Below are positions 16,159 through 23,590 of a stretch of 30,632 bases of DNA, one piece after another (positions within the stretch are counted from its first letter, which is position 1; each line of letters starts with the position of its first letter). The DNA lies in NCBI GenBank assembly GCA_902362865.1, contig CABIYE010000034.1:1-30632 (forward strand), read 5' to 3'. The DNA is from Clostridiaceae bacterium. Its GTDB lineage: Bacteria > Bacillota > Clostridia > Lachnospirales > Lachnospiraceae. The notes under the pieces are model-generated. The model was given only the letters and a program-made list of their open reading frames with translations, had not been told where the DNA came from and ran no database searches. Position numbers and translations under genes: made by a program.

Positions 16159-16719
16159 CTAGCTGATAAGTTTTAATTCCCGGAAGACTTCTGCAAGCCC
16201 CGCCGGCATCGCTTCCACCAGGGAATGCGCCAGTTCCCGGGGCGTCCGCTCCATCCTGCCTAACACCCACTGCACCGTCATATAAATCGACCCCTGGCAG
16301 TACATTTCCAGGAGGAAACGTAAGTTTTCCGTCAGCTTCTTCCCTGACTTCGATTCAATCTTTTCCGTATAAAACTGCAGGATCAGGCAGAAATCATGGT
16401 CTTTGAGGCAATTCTGTTCGTCAGATTTAAAGGCTGCACGGAAAAACACTTTTTCCTTATCAATAAATTCAAACTTCTTCACCAGTCCTTCATAGATTGT
16501 CCTGCCCTCTCCCATATGTTCAAAAGACTCCAGTAGGATTTTATCGAAATACCAGTTAATCAGATCATATTTATCCTGAAAATTCCGATAAAATGTCTGC
16601 CTTGTTGTTCCACAAGTATCTGCAATCTCCTTCACTGTAATCCGCTCCACCGGCGTATCCTTCATACATTGCTTCATTGCATCCGCCAGCCGGTATTTCA
16701 TCAGTTCCTGTTTCTTCAT
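16159..16719 (-). CDS. TetR-family regulator, DhaS-like
   Basis: The 186-residue protein has a TetR helix-turn-helix (about 10-55; ITVKEIADTCGTTRQTFYRNFQDKYDLINWYFDK) and a C-terminal domain of the kind seen in DhaS-type regulators (LRFLLEMYCQGSIYMTVQWVLG). The ATG has GGAGG 9 bases upstream. It lies 98 bases upstream of fucO in the same direction. That gap has an imperfect dyad (GTTACA...TGTGTCAC, about 16134-16157) that may be its operator. Control of fucO is a guess from position. It follows thiT by 52 bases with no terminator in between. Confidence 0.85.
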   Translation of the reverse strand: MKKQELMKYRLADAMKQCMKDTPVERITVKEIADTCGTTRQTFYRNFQDKYDLINWYFDKILLESFEHMGEGRTIYEGLVKKFEFIDKEKVFFRAAFKSDEQNCLKDHDFCLILQFYTEKIESKSGKKLTENLRFLLEMYCQGSIYMTVQWVLGRMERTPRELAHSLVEAMPAGLAEVFRELKLIS

Positions 16720-16771
16720 CTTACGGAACCTCCTCTTTATGACGCAAGCCGTCCGTCTTACTCTCTATCTT

Positions 16772-17437
16772 CTATTCTACAGCCGACTGCTTCACACGCG
16801 CAAGACCTTTTGCGACGGATGGTACAGATATAATAATAAGAGTAATGATTCCCTCCGCCAGAAGAAAACTATAATTATACACAATCGGATACACGCTCTT
16901 TAACGCCGCCGGAAAATTATCCGGCATATAAGACATCCAGTACAGGTATCCGCCCAAGGCATGAAACGCCCCTCTTGCAAGCACTGCCACAACATATCCT
17001 TTTATCAGCCCTCCCTTGCTCTTCGCAAAAAAGCCTGCAACTCCCAATGCCGCAAAAGCAAGGATATAATCGCAGCATACCTGGAAAAAGGACAGCACGT
17101 ACGGCTCCTGTATAAACTGAAGAATACCATAAGCAAGTCCAACCAGCATTCCCGTCTTTACACCATACCAATTTGCTACCAGTACAATAAATAACATGCT
17201 GCAAAGCGTTACGCTTCCGCCCCACGGCAGCCGAAAAATCCTGATATAAGATGTCAGAAACGCAAGCGCTATCGCCATCGCACAGAATACCAACTGTTTC
17301 GTTCCCATTTTCTTTTTCCCGGAACTCTTTCCCGCGAAATAAGACGCCAGCGCAAGAACTGCCAATCCCACAATTACACACACTACATAACCGGCTGTCG
17401 TAAGACCGCCCTCTGCATTAACCATAAATCCAAACAT
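16772..17437 (-). CDS. thiT: Thiamine ECF transporter substrate-binding protein ThiT
   Basis: The 221-residue integral membrane S-component binds thiamine for uptake with the shared ECF energising module, which is not in this window. Signs are PWGGSVTLCSMLFIVLVANWYGVKTG, LAYGILQFI, CDYILAFAALGVAGFF, and a C-terminal RGAFHALGGYLYW plus VYNYSF, matching the YuaJ/ThiT family. There is an extra N-terminal membrane helix (about 10-35) before the core. The start is ATG 17437 with GGGAGG 7 bases upstream; the TTG further up overlaps that site. The leader is only about 40 bases, between the tRNA terminator and the start. I see no TPP riboswitch and no clear promoter, so it may be read through from the tRNA operon. 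Confidence 0.9.
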   Translation of the reverse strand: MFGFMVNAEGGLTTAGYVVCVIVGLAVLALASYFAGKSSGKKKMGTKQLVFCAMAIALAFLTSYIRIFRLPWGGSVTLCSMLFIVLVANWYGVKTGMLVGLAYGILQFIQEPYVLSFFQVCCDYILAFAALGVAGFFAKSKGGLIKGYVVAVLARGAFHALGGYLYWMSYMPDNFPAALKSVYPIVYNYSFLLAEGIITLIIISVPSVAKGLARVKQSAVE

Positions 17438-17473
17438 AAAAAAGCCTCCCAATAAAATGGTAACAATATATCA

Positions 17474-17505
17474 CAAAAAAATCAAGAGTCACTAAACTCT
17501 TGATT
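17474..17505 (-). terminator. Terminator of the tRNA operon
   Basis: On the minus strand AATCAAGAG pairs with CTCTTGATT (17505-17497 with 17488-17480) over an 8-base loop, followed by seven T residues. It ends the tRNA-Gln/tRNA-Pro transcript 12 bases after tRNA-Pro. Confidence 0.88.
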
Positions 17506-17517
17506 TATAAGTAAAAA

Positions 17518-17591
<74 letters not shown>

Positions 17592-17646
17592 TTATATTGA
17601 CCGGACATCTTGGATAACCGCAACACCCGGCGCCCCTGCCAAGGAA

Positions 17647-17718
17647 CTACGGAAAAGGGACTTGAACCCCTACTAACAGAGTCAGAGTCTGCTGTGCTGC
17701 CAATTACACCATTCCGCA
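17647..17718 (-). tRNA. tRNA-Gln (anticodon CTG)
   Basis: A 72-base cloverleaf: acceptor TGCGGAA/TTCCGTA with the weak U1-A72 pair typical of tRNA-Gln, D-stem GTGT/GCAC, anticodon stem GCAGA/TCTGT with loop CTCTGAC (anticodon CTG), T-arm AGGGG-TTCAAGT-CCCTT, discriminator G. CCA is not encoded. In organisms lacking GlnRS this tRNA is charged with Glu and amidated by GatCAB, whose genes are in this window. Confidence 0.95.
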
Positions 17719-17762
17719 TCATTTTGTTTTCGTTCTTCTGTGTTGTCCAGCAAACAAATATT

Positions 17763-17790
17763 ATTATACCAAAAACTTTTCAAAAATCAA
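17763..17790 (-). promoter_or_regulatory. Sigma-A promoter of the tRNA operon
   Basis: On the minus strand TTGATT (17790-17785) and a perfect TATAAT (17768-17763) are 16 bp apart with TGG before the -10 box. It lies 45 bases upstream of tRNA-Gln. Confidence 0.85.
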
Positions 17791-17875
17791 CCCCTTTTTT
17801 TGTTTTTTTTGTTTTTGGTTTTTCTCACCAATTTTAAATGCCGAAAAGTGTAAATTTATGGTAAAAAAGCAGAAA

Positions 17876-19201
17876 TTATTTTCTAAAGGTTCGTTTTCTG
17901 TATCCTATAAACAGGAGCATCGTCAATATAAAGGTTATTCCCTCTGCCATAAGCGGACTCCACCAGATACCCGCTCCGCCAAAAAGTGCCGTCAGTGCTG
18001 CCAGGCTGAGAACCAATGCCACAATCGTTCTCGAAAGAGAAATGCAAGTTGCCTCAGCAGGCTTCTCTACTGCCGTAAAATAACCGCCAACGACTACATT
18101 ATAACCGGCAAGCAAAAATGACAGAGCAAAGATACGAAGCACATCGCAGGAATACTTATATAAATCCCCCATATCCGGCGCAATGAACAGCTTCACGATT
18201 CCATTTGCTCCCAGCAGGCATCCACCGGTAAATAGAACAGACGCCACCACTGCTGCCGTAATGCCATAGCGGAAAAGCTTTCTGCATTTATCCATCCGCT
18301 TCTGTCCATAATAATAACTAATCAAAGGCTGATAACCCTGCGCAATCCCTACCATCGTCATGATCGCGATTGAATTCACATAAGAAATAATGGTATAGCT
18401 TACCAGCGCATCTTCATTTAAGAACTTAAGAATCGCCTGGTTAAATAAGAAAATAATCAATCCGGTAGACAATTCTGTAATTCCGGAAGGCAGGCCATTC
18501 TTAAACTCTCGCCAGACAAGCGGTATATCCGGCTTAAATCTGCAGAATTTAATCGTACCCTTCTTTCCGCAAAAATGTACCAGATACAGTGTAATCAAAA
18601 GCACATGGGCAATGCCTGTAGCAAGCGCTGCGCCGCCAATTCCCATATGCCATCTCATTACCATGAAATAATCAAGGATTACATTTACCGCAGAACCAAT
18701 TGTCACAATTGCAGTCGCTCTCTTCGGATATCCATCCGTCTTAATCAATGTTTCGAAAGAATAGGATAGGATAAATAATCCCGAAAACGGTACAATGCTT
18801 CCCAGGTATTCCAGCACGTATTCCATATTCACTTCCGTAGCTCCGAGAAACGCCGCAACGGGCTTAAGATTCAGCATTACCACCACCGTAATCACAACCG
18901 AAAAGATGGTAAGCAGTACAATATTCTGAGTAAAAATCTCATTCGCTTTCCTGCCATCCTTCTCCCCCAGCTTAATCGCTACAACCGTGGATGTTCCTAC
19001 CGCAAATAAAATAGAAACAGCATACAGCGCCATAATATAGGGCATCACGATATTTACAGCGGTCAGCGCCACCTCCGACACACCTCTTGCCACAAATATT
19101 CCGTCTACCATCGTATAAAGCGCAAATACCCACTGGGCAACGATAGACGGTATGATAAATTTCATAAAATCTCTTTTTAAAGAATTTCCTTCCAGCATCA
19201 T
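17876..19201 (-). CDS. MATE-family multidrug efflux transporter
   Basis: The 441-residue protein has about twelve membrane helices and the two-fold MATE pattern: FIIPSIVAQWVFALYTMVDGIFVARGVSEVALTAVN in the first half and GIAQGYQPLISYYYGQ in the second. Exporters of this family use Na+ or H+ gradients to remove cationic drugs and metabolites. The start is ATG 19201 with AGGAG 10 bases upstream; a second ATG follows at once. It is divergent from a MerR regulator. Its promoter has the 19-bp spacer and internal palindrome of MerR-activated promoters, so it is probably induced by a ligand of that regulator. The substrate is unknown. Confidence 0.93.
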   Translation of the reverse strand: MMLEGNSLKRDFMKFIIPSIVAQWVFALYTMVDGIFVARGVSEVALTAVNIVMPYIMALYAVSILFAVGTSTVVAIKLGEKDGRKANEIFTQNIVLLTIFSVVITVVVMLNLKPVAAFLGATEVNMEYVLEYLGSIVPFSGLFILSYSFETLIKTDGYPKRATAIVTIGSAVNVILDYFMVMRWHMGIGGAALATGIAHVLLITLYLVHFCGKKGTIKFCRFKPDIPLVWREFKNGLPSGITELSTGLIIFLFNQAILKFLNEDALVSYTIISYVNSIAIMTMVGIAQGYQPLISYYYGQKRMDKCRKLFRYGITAAVVASVLFTGGCLLGANGIVKLFIAPDMGDLYKYSCDVLRIFALSFLLAGYNVVVGGYFTAVEKPAEATCISLSRTIVALVLSLAALTALFGGAGIWWSPLMAEGITFILTMLLFIGYRKRTFRK

Positions 19202-19224
19202 GACAGAACCTCTCCTTTTCTCTC

Positions 19225-19254
19225 TTGCATTTACAGCATAAACCTTAGTATAAT
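19225..19254 (+). promoter_or_regulatory. Promoter of the MerR gene, overlapping the operator
   Basis: TTGCAT (19225-19230) and TATAAT (19249-19254) are 18 bp apart. The -10 box is the centre of the 21-bp palindrome, so binding of the regulator should repress its own gene. Confidence 0.6.
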
Positions 19255-19265
19255 ACTAAGGTCAA
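19235..19265 (-). promoter_or_regulatory. MerR-type promoter of the MATE gene with 21-bp operator
   Basis: On the minus strand TTGACC (19265-19260) and TATGCT (19240-19235) are 19 bp apart, the long spacing that MerR-family activators correct by twisting DNA. The perfect palindrome ACCTTAGTAT-A-ATACTAAGGT (19242-19262) fills the spacer. Confidence 0.85.
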
Positions 19266-19298
19266 GAGATTACTATTATTTTTATAGGAGGAAGTTTT

Positions 19299-20093
19299 GT
19301 GAAACATTATTACCGAATCGGTGAAATTTCCAGTCTCTACAATATCAGCTCCGATTCTCTTCGTTATTATGAAGAACTGGGAATTTTAAAACCAAAGCGC
19401 GGAGAAAATAATTATCGGATGTACCATATCCATGATATCTGGCGGCTGAATGTCATCCGCGACCTGCGGGAGCTGGGCTTTTCTATGGAACGCATCCGGG
19501 AATACCTGAACAACCGGAGTCTGGCAGGTACGGAAGCGCTTCTTCAGGAAGAGCTGACTGTAATTGAAGAAAAAATGCAGTCTCTGGATGCACTGAAAAC
19601 TAATATAGAAGACCGCCTGGAAACCCTGCGGGATACCAGGAAACAGCCCCTTGGCATCATCGAAAAAAAGGAAATTCCCGAACGTCATTGCTATACCATC
19701 CATTCCGGTTATAAGCTCGACACGGAGATGGACATATTAATCAAACAATTACTGAATAAGAATCCGGACAAACTCTACATCATCGGCAATAACCGTATTG
19801 GTTCCGTCATCCCTCTTGAAAGCGCTATAGCCGGACACTTCAGACATTACACAGACGTCTTTATCATAGACAAAGATGGGGATGAAACCATCCCCGGCGG
19901 AGCCTACCTTACCGTAAGCTATCAGGGCGACTGTGCCCAGAACGCAGACTATATCCCACGGATGTTGAATTACGCCCGGGAACAAGGACTTTCCCCGGAA
20001 GGACCTTTTCTGGAACTTCTATGGGCAGATATCCACCAGAGTGAAAAAGAGCAAGAACATATTACAGAATTACAAATAAGGTGCGGGGAATAA
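19299..20093 (+). CDS. MerR-family regulator with GyrI-like ligand-binding domain
   Basis: The 264-residue protein has an N-terminal MerR winged helix-turn-helix (YYRIGEISSLYNISSDSLRYYEELGILKP, then YHIHDIWRLNVIRDLRELGFSMERIREYL). A coiled coil follows (about 78-112), then a BmrR/GyrI-like effector domain (about 120-262; IPGGAYLTVSYQGD, EGPFLELLWADIHQ). Such proteins bind bulky cationic compounds and activate efflux genes. The start is GTG 19299 with TAGGAGG 6 bases upstream. It is divergent from a MATE exporter and the shared operator fits direct control. The stop codon lies in the loop of a strong terminator hairpin. Confidence 0.93.
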   Translation: MKHYYRIGEISSLYNISSDSLRYYEELGILKPKRGENNYRMYHIHDIWRLNVIRDLRELGFSMERIREYLNNRSLAGTEALLQEELTVIEEKMQSLDALKTNIEDRLETLRDTRKQPLGIIEKKEIPERHCYTIHSGYKLDTEMDILIKQLLNKNPDKLYIIGNNRIGSVIPLESAIAGHFRHYTDVFIIDKDGDETIPGGAYLTVSYQGDCAQNADYIPRMLNYAREQGLSPEGPFLELLWADIHQSEKEQEHITELQIRCGE

Positions 20094-20137
20094 TCCCCGC
20101 ACCTTATTCCAAACAGACGGCTTCTGGCCTCAAGCCG
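20075..20137. terminator. Terminator hairpins between convergent genes
   Basis: A perfect 15-bp stem AATAAGGTGCGGGGA / TCCCCGCACCTTATT (20075-20089, 20094-20108) with loop ATAA contains the merR stop codon. A second stem CGGCTT/AAGCCG (20118-20137) follows. T-tracts are short on both sides. It probably ends transcripts from both strands. Confidence 0.75.
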
Positions 20138-20155
20138 CTTTACCTAATGTCTTGT

Positions 20156-21556
20156 TTAATACTTCCGCAGAAATCTTGTGATAATCGTCGCACATTCCGC
20201 ACGATTTGCATTTCCCTGCGGGTCAATTCTTGTTTCATTATCCTTTCCGGTAATGATTCCGGTTCCGACTGCCCACTGCATCGCTTCCCGGGCAAAGGAA
20301 CTTACACTGGAAGCATCTGCAAATTTGCTGAAATCAGCTTTTTCGCTGACATCATATCCCAAACCTTGTGCATAGCGGTACATCATAACCGCCATCTGCT
20401 CACGGGTAATATTGTCAGCAGGTCCAAAAAGCCCCGTATTAGAATAACCGGTTACAACACCAACATCACTTGCCCAGAGTATTGCATTCGTATACCACTG
20501 TTCATTCGCCACATCCGGGAATTTTGGCGTATATGTTACTGCCGGTTCACCGCTCATCCGATAAAGAATCACTGCAAACTGTGCTCGTACCAGAGGATCT
20601 GCCGGGCCAAAGACTGTAGGCTTCAATCCCGTCATGATATTGTTATAATAAACATTCGCCACATAGTCGAAATACCAGTCCGTATCATTTACATCTGTAA
20701 ATGGCATAGGTTCGCAGACATAGATAGGGAATGTAGTTGTTTTCCCTCCGTAAGTAACCGTTACTGTCTGCTCTTCATTCAATTTTGATTCATCATAAGC
20801 GCTGCACATCTCACTGATAACCGGCATATAAGAGGTTCCATGTTTGCATTCTACCTTCAATACCAGTCCCAGATCATCTATATCTTCTCCTCGCTCCAAC
20901 AGGTAAGTATACGCATTCTCTTCCTCAATGGATATACTGGTTGGCGTACAGCTTCCAATAAACATCTGAACCCAATAATTATAATAGTGATTCGGATCAT
21001 TTTCATTATAACCATACCCTACCGCAAGATGATTATAATCCGTATCCAGCATGTTCGCACGGTGTCCCTCACTGTTCCACCAGCCGTCTAATACTTCAGC
21101 CGCATCAGCATAACCTGCTGCGATATTCTCTCCGCCAACATCATAGGAAGCTCCCGCTTCTGTTAAAGCCGTAAAACAGTCGTTCCCATTTGGTCTGGTG
21201 TGATCAAAGAAAGTCTGTATCTCCTGTGCCCTGACATCCGCCGCCTTCTGCATCTTGTCCGTAACAGACAAAGGCTGAAGACCATTTATCATACGAATCT
21301 TATTCGTACCATACAGGACTGCCCACTCTTCAATACTGCATCCTACAGAAGACAAATCGGCAGTCTCAAAGACTTCCTCCATATCTTCTGCCGCAAATTC
21401 AGGCATCACTGCATCTTCTGCCACCTGAATTCCTTCCTCCGTCTGTCCCTTCCAAGAAGCAGCGTCTCCTATCACCGCTGCCTCCTTAGCACTCACTGGC
21501 ATCGCCATCATGCTAAACGCCAAAACTGCCGCCAAAATCCTGGTTCTTTTTTTCAT
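20156..21556 (-). CDS. Secreted CAP-domain protein with SLH cell-wall anchor
   Basis: The 466 residues begin with a signal peptide (about 1-23, KKRTRILAAVLAFSMMAMPVSA). They continue with a CAP/SCP-PR1 domain (about 75-200; ENIAAGYADAAEVLDGWWNSEGHRANML, HLAVGYGY), an Ig-like module (about 205-283, ending in VTVTYGGKTTTFPIYV) and three SLH repeats (about 285-466) ending in DPQGNANRAECATIITRF. SLH repeats bind pyruvylated secondary cell-wall polymer, so the protein should sit on the wall. The role of bacterial CAP domains is poorly known. AGGAGG precedes the ATG. It follows the related transglutaminase/CAP gene by 15 bases, probably on the same transcript, and is a tandem paralogue of its 3' part. 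Confidence 0.92.
   Translation of the reverse strand: MKKRTRILAAVLAFSMMAMPVSAKEAAVIGDAASWKGQTEEGIQVAEDAVMPEFAAEDMEEVFETADLSSVGCSIEEWAVLYGTNKIRMINGLQPLSVTDKMQKAADVRAQEIQTFFDHTRPNGNDCFTALTEAGASYDVGGENIAAGYADAAEVLDGWWNSEGHRANMLDTDYNHLAVGYGYNENDPNHYYNYWVQMFIGSCTPTSISIEEENAYTYLLERGEDIDDLGLVLKVECKHGTSYMPVISEMCSAYDESKLNEEQTVTVTYGGKTTTFPIYVCEPMPFTDVNDTDWYFDYVANVYYNNIMTGLKPTVFGPADPLVRAQFAVILYRMSGEPAVTYTPKFPDVANEQWYTNAILWASDVGVVTGYSNTGLFGPADNITREQMAVMMYRYAQGLGYDVSEKADFSKFADASSVSSFAREAMQWAVGTGIITGKDNETRIDPQGNANRAECATIITRFLRKY
20748..21370 (-). repeat. Tandem-duplicated CAP/Ig segment, copy in the first SLH gene
   Basis: This segment matches 22383-23005 at a constant offset of 1635 bases with no net gaps and few mismatches. 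It encodes the CAP and Ig-like domains. It points to a fairly recent tandem duplication. Confidence 0.85.
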
Positions 21557-21571
21557 ACTCTTTACCTCCTT

Positions 21572-23590
21572 TTACTTCTCATATGCTTCATTAAACCGCA
21601 TAATGATCGTCGCGCACTCTGCACGGCTTGCATTTCCCTGCGGATCAAGCCTTGTTCCATTATCCTTTCCGGTAATGATTTTCATTCCGACTGCCCACTG
21701 CATCGCATCTTCTGCAAATGAGCTCACACCGGAAGCATCTGCAAATTCACTAAAATCTGCTTTCTTACTGATATCATAGCCTTTATATCTTGCATATCGG
21801 TACATCATAACCGCCATCTGCTCCCGGGTAATTTTATCAGCCGGGCCAAAAAGTCCCGTATCGGAATACCCGGTGACAACCTCTATACTGTTTGCCCAGA
21901 GAATCGCATCTGTGTACCATACACCTTCTCCCACATCCGGGAATTTAGCTGTATAAGCAACTGCAGGCTCTCCGTTTAGCCGGTGAAGAATAATCGCAAA
22001 CTGCGCACGCACAAGCGTCTGCGCCGGGCCGAATGTCTCCGTATTCAGTCCCTTCATCAGATCATGCTGATATACATAGCTTACATATTCATAATACCAA
22101 TCCCCGGAAGCCACATCCTTGAATGGAAGCTCCTGTGTCGGCGTCGGATCTGGTGTTGGCGTCGGATCCGGCGTTGGGTCTGGATCCGGTGTTGGTGTCG
22201 GATCTGGCGTTGGGTCTGGATCCGGCGTTGGGTCTGGATCCGGTGTTGGTGTCGGATCTGGCGTTGGGTCTGGATCCGGCGTTGGGTCTGGATCCGGCGT
22301 TGGGTCTGGATCCGGTGTTGGGTCTGGATCCGGCGGAGTTTCTTTCTCTGTCACCGTCACCCTGAACGCAGCTGTTTTTCCTCCGTAAGTAACCGTTACT
22401 ATCTGCTCTTCATTCAACTTTGATTCATCATAAGCGCTGCACATCTCACTGATAACCGGCATATAAGAAGTTCCGTGCTTGCACCCTACCTTCAATACCA
22501 GCCCCAGATCATCTATATCCTCTCCCTGCTCTAACAGATAAGTATGCGGATTCTCTTCTTCAATGGATATACTGGTTGGCGTGCAGCTTCCAATAAACAT
22601 CTGAACCCAATAATTATGTAAGAGGCTCGCATCATTTTCTTTATATCCATGTCCCACTGCGAGATGATTGAAGCTCGTCTCCAGCATATTCTCGCGATGT
22701 CCCTCACTGTTCCACCAGCCGTCTAACACAGCTGCTGCATCAGAATAACCCGCTGCGATATTCTCTCCGGCAGCATCATAGGAAGCTCCCGCTTCTGTTA
22801 AAGCTGTAAAACAACTGCTTCCATTTGGTCTGGTGTGAGCAAAGAGATTCTGCAACTCCTGTACCCTGACATCCGCCGCCTTCTGCATCTTATCCGTAAC
22901 AGACAATGGTTGAAGACCTTTTATCATACGAATCTTATTTGTACCATACAGGACTGTCCACTCCTCAACACTACATCCCACACAGGACAAATCGACAGTT
23001 TCAAATGTTGGTATCGGATCCAGTGTTGGCATCGGTCCTGGATCCGGCGTCGGATCCGGCGAAGTCTCCTTCTTCGTCACGGTCACTTCGCAGGATGCGC
23101 TCTTCCCATTGCTTGTTGTTACCGTTACCGTCGTACTTCCCGGCGCCACTGCCGTCACTTTGCCGTTAGCGTCCACAGTTGCTACCGCCGTATTTCCCGA
23201 CTTCCACTCTACCTCTGTCTCGACTCCATCCGGCGTCAGAGAATAGGTAAGAGCTTCACTGCTTCCCTCTTCCAAAATAAGTGACGTCTTATTTAACGCA
23301 ATATCATCCGGCTCTATAATTTCATAAAGCTCTGTGGACAAAATCTCCCCGGCTGCCTGATTAGGATTCTGCTTGATAACATACTCAATCTGATGTCCTT
23401 TTCTTCTGATTCCATAAAGATACCCTTTTGCCAGAACATCTTCATCCGGTTTGTACACCAAGCTGTCTCCCTGCCCGTCAAGAGATATCTTTCTTATTTC
23501 TGCAGATGTATTGTAATAAAGCGCATCATCATAGAAAAACAATCCCGAATATGCACTCATCCAATAAGAATATGCACCCCCCCCAGACAT
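21572..23590 (-). CDS. 3' part of split surface protein: Ig-like, CAP and SLH domains
   Basis: From the in-frame ATG at 23590 it encodes 672 residues: the end of a beta-rich repeat domain (YSGLFFYDDALYYNT...RKISLDGQGDSLVY), a BIG2-type Ig domain (ALNKTSLILEEGSSEALTYSL...ATVDANGKVTAVAPGSTTVTV), a short Pro/Asp linker, a CAP domain (ENIAAGYSDAAAVLDGWWNSEGHRENML), a second Ig-like module, a Pro-Asp-Thr repeat linker and three SLH repeats. It has no signal peptide of its own. Its start overlaps the upstream transglutaminase frame by 62 bases, and removing one G from the G8 run at 23577-23584 joins both into one protein of about 1024 residues. I regard this as the second half of one gene, split by a frameshift. 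Separate reinitiation at 23590 (GGGAAG upstream) is possible but weak. Confidence 0.85.
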   Translation of the reverse strand: MSGGGAYSYWMSAYSGLFFYDDALYYNTSAEIRKISLDGQGDSLVYKPDEDVLAKGYLYGIRRKGHQIEYVIKQNPNQAAGEILSTELYEIIEPDDIALNKTSLILEEGSSEALTYSLTPDGVETEVEWKSGNTAVATVDANGKVTAVAPGSTTVTVTTSNGKSASCEVTVTKKETSPDPTPDPGPMPTLDPIPTFETVDLSCVGCSVEEWTVLYGTNKIRMIKGLQPLSVTDKMQKAADVRVQELQNLFAHTRPNGSSCFTALTEAGASYDAAGENIAAGYSDAAAVLDGWWNSEGHRENMLETSFNHLAVGHGYKENDASLLHNYWVQMFIGSCTPTSISIEEENPHTYLLEQGEDIDDLGLVLKVGCKHGTSYMPVISEMCSAYDESKLNEEQIVTVTYGGKTAAFRVTVTEKETPPDPDPTPDPDPTPDPDPTPDPDPTPDPTPTPDPDPTPDPDPTPDPTPTPDPDPTPDPTPTPDPTPTQELPFKDVASGDWYYEYVSYVYQHDLMKGLNTETFGPAQTLVRAQFAIILHRLNGEPAVAYTAKFPDVGEGVWYTDAILWANSIEVVTGYSDTGLFGPADKITREQMAVMMYRYARYKGYDISKKADFSEFADASGVSSFAEDAMQWAVGMKIITGKDNGTRLDPQGNASRAECATIIMRFNEAYEK
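22135..22337 (-). repeat. 18-bp minisatellite encoding a Pro-Asp-Thr linker
   Basis: Ten full 18-bp units (22152-22331, plus a partial unit on each side) of the type GGCGTTGGGTCTGGATCC as read on the plus strand. There are two main variants, and a three-unit (54-bp) higher-order period is seen twice (22188-22241, 22242-22295). On the coding strand it gives repeating PDPTPD/PDPDPTP residues between the CAP/Ig part and the SLH repeats. The linker length is likely to vary between strains. Confidence 0.92.
22383..23005 (-). repeat. Tandem-duplicated CAP/Ig segment, copy in the split SLH gene
   Basis: Partner of 20748-21370 at a constant offset of 1635 bases. Protein differences are few (for example ENDPNHYYNYW against ENDASLLHNYW). 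Confidence 0.85.

Noticed and set aside
22135..22337. Repeat array considered as CRISPR
   Set aside because: The units are contiguous, 18 bp and coding, without unique spacers and without cas genes.
22119..22388. Gly-Ser-Val repeat protein on the plus strand
   Set aside because: It is just the other strand of the 18-bp minisatellite, which is explained by the Pro-Asp-Thr linker in the minus-strand gene.
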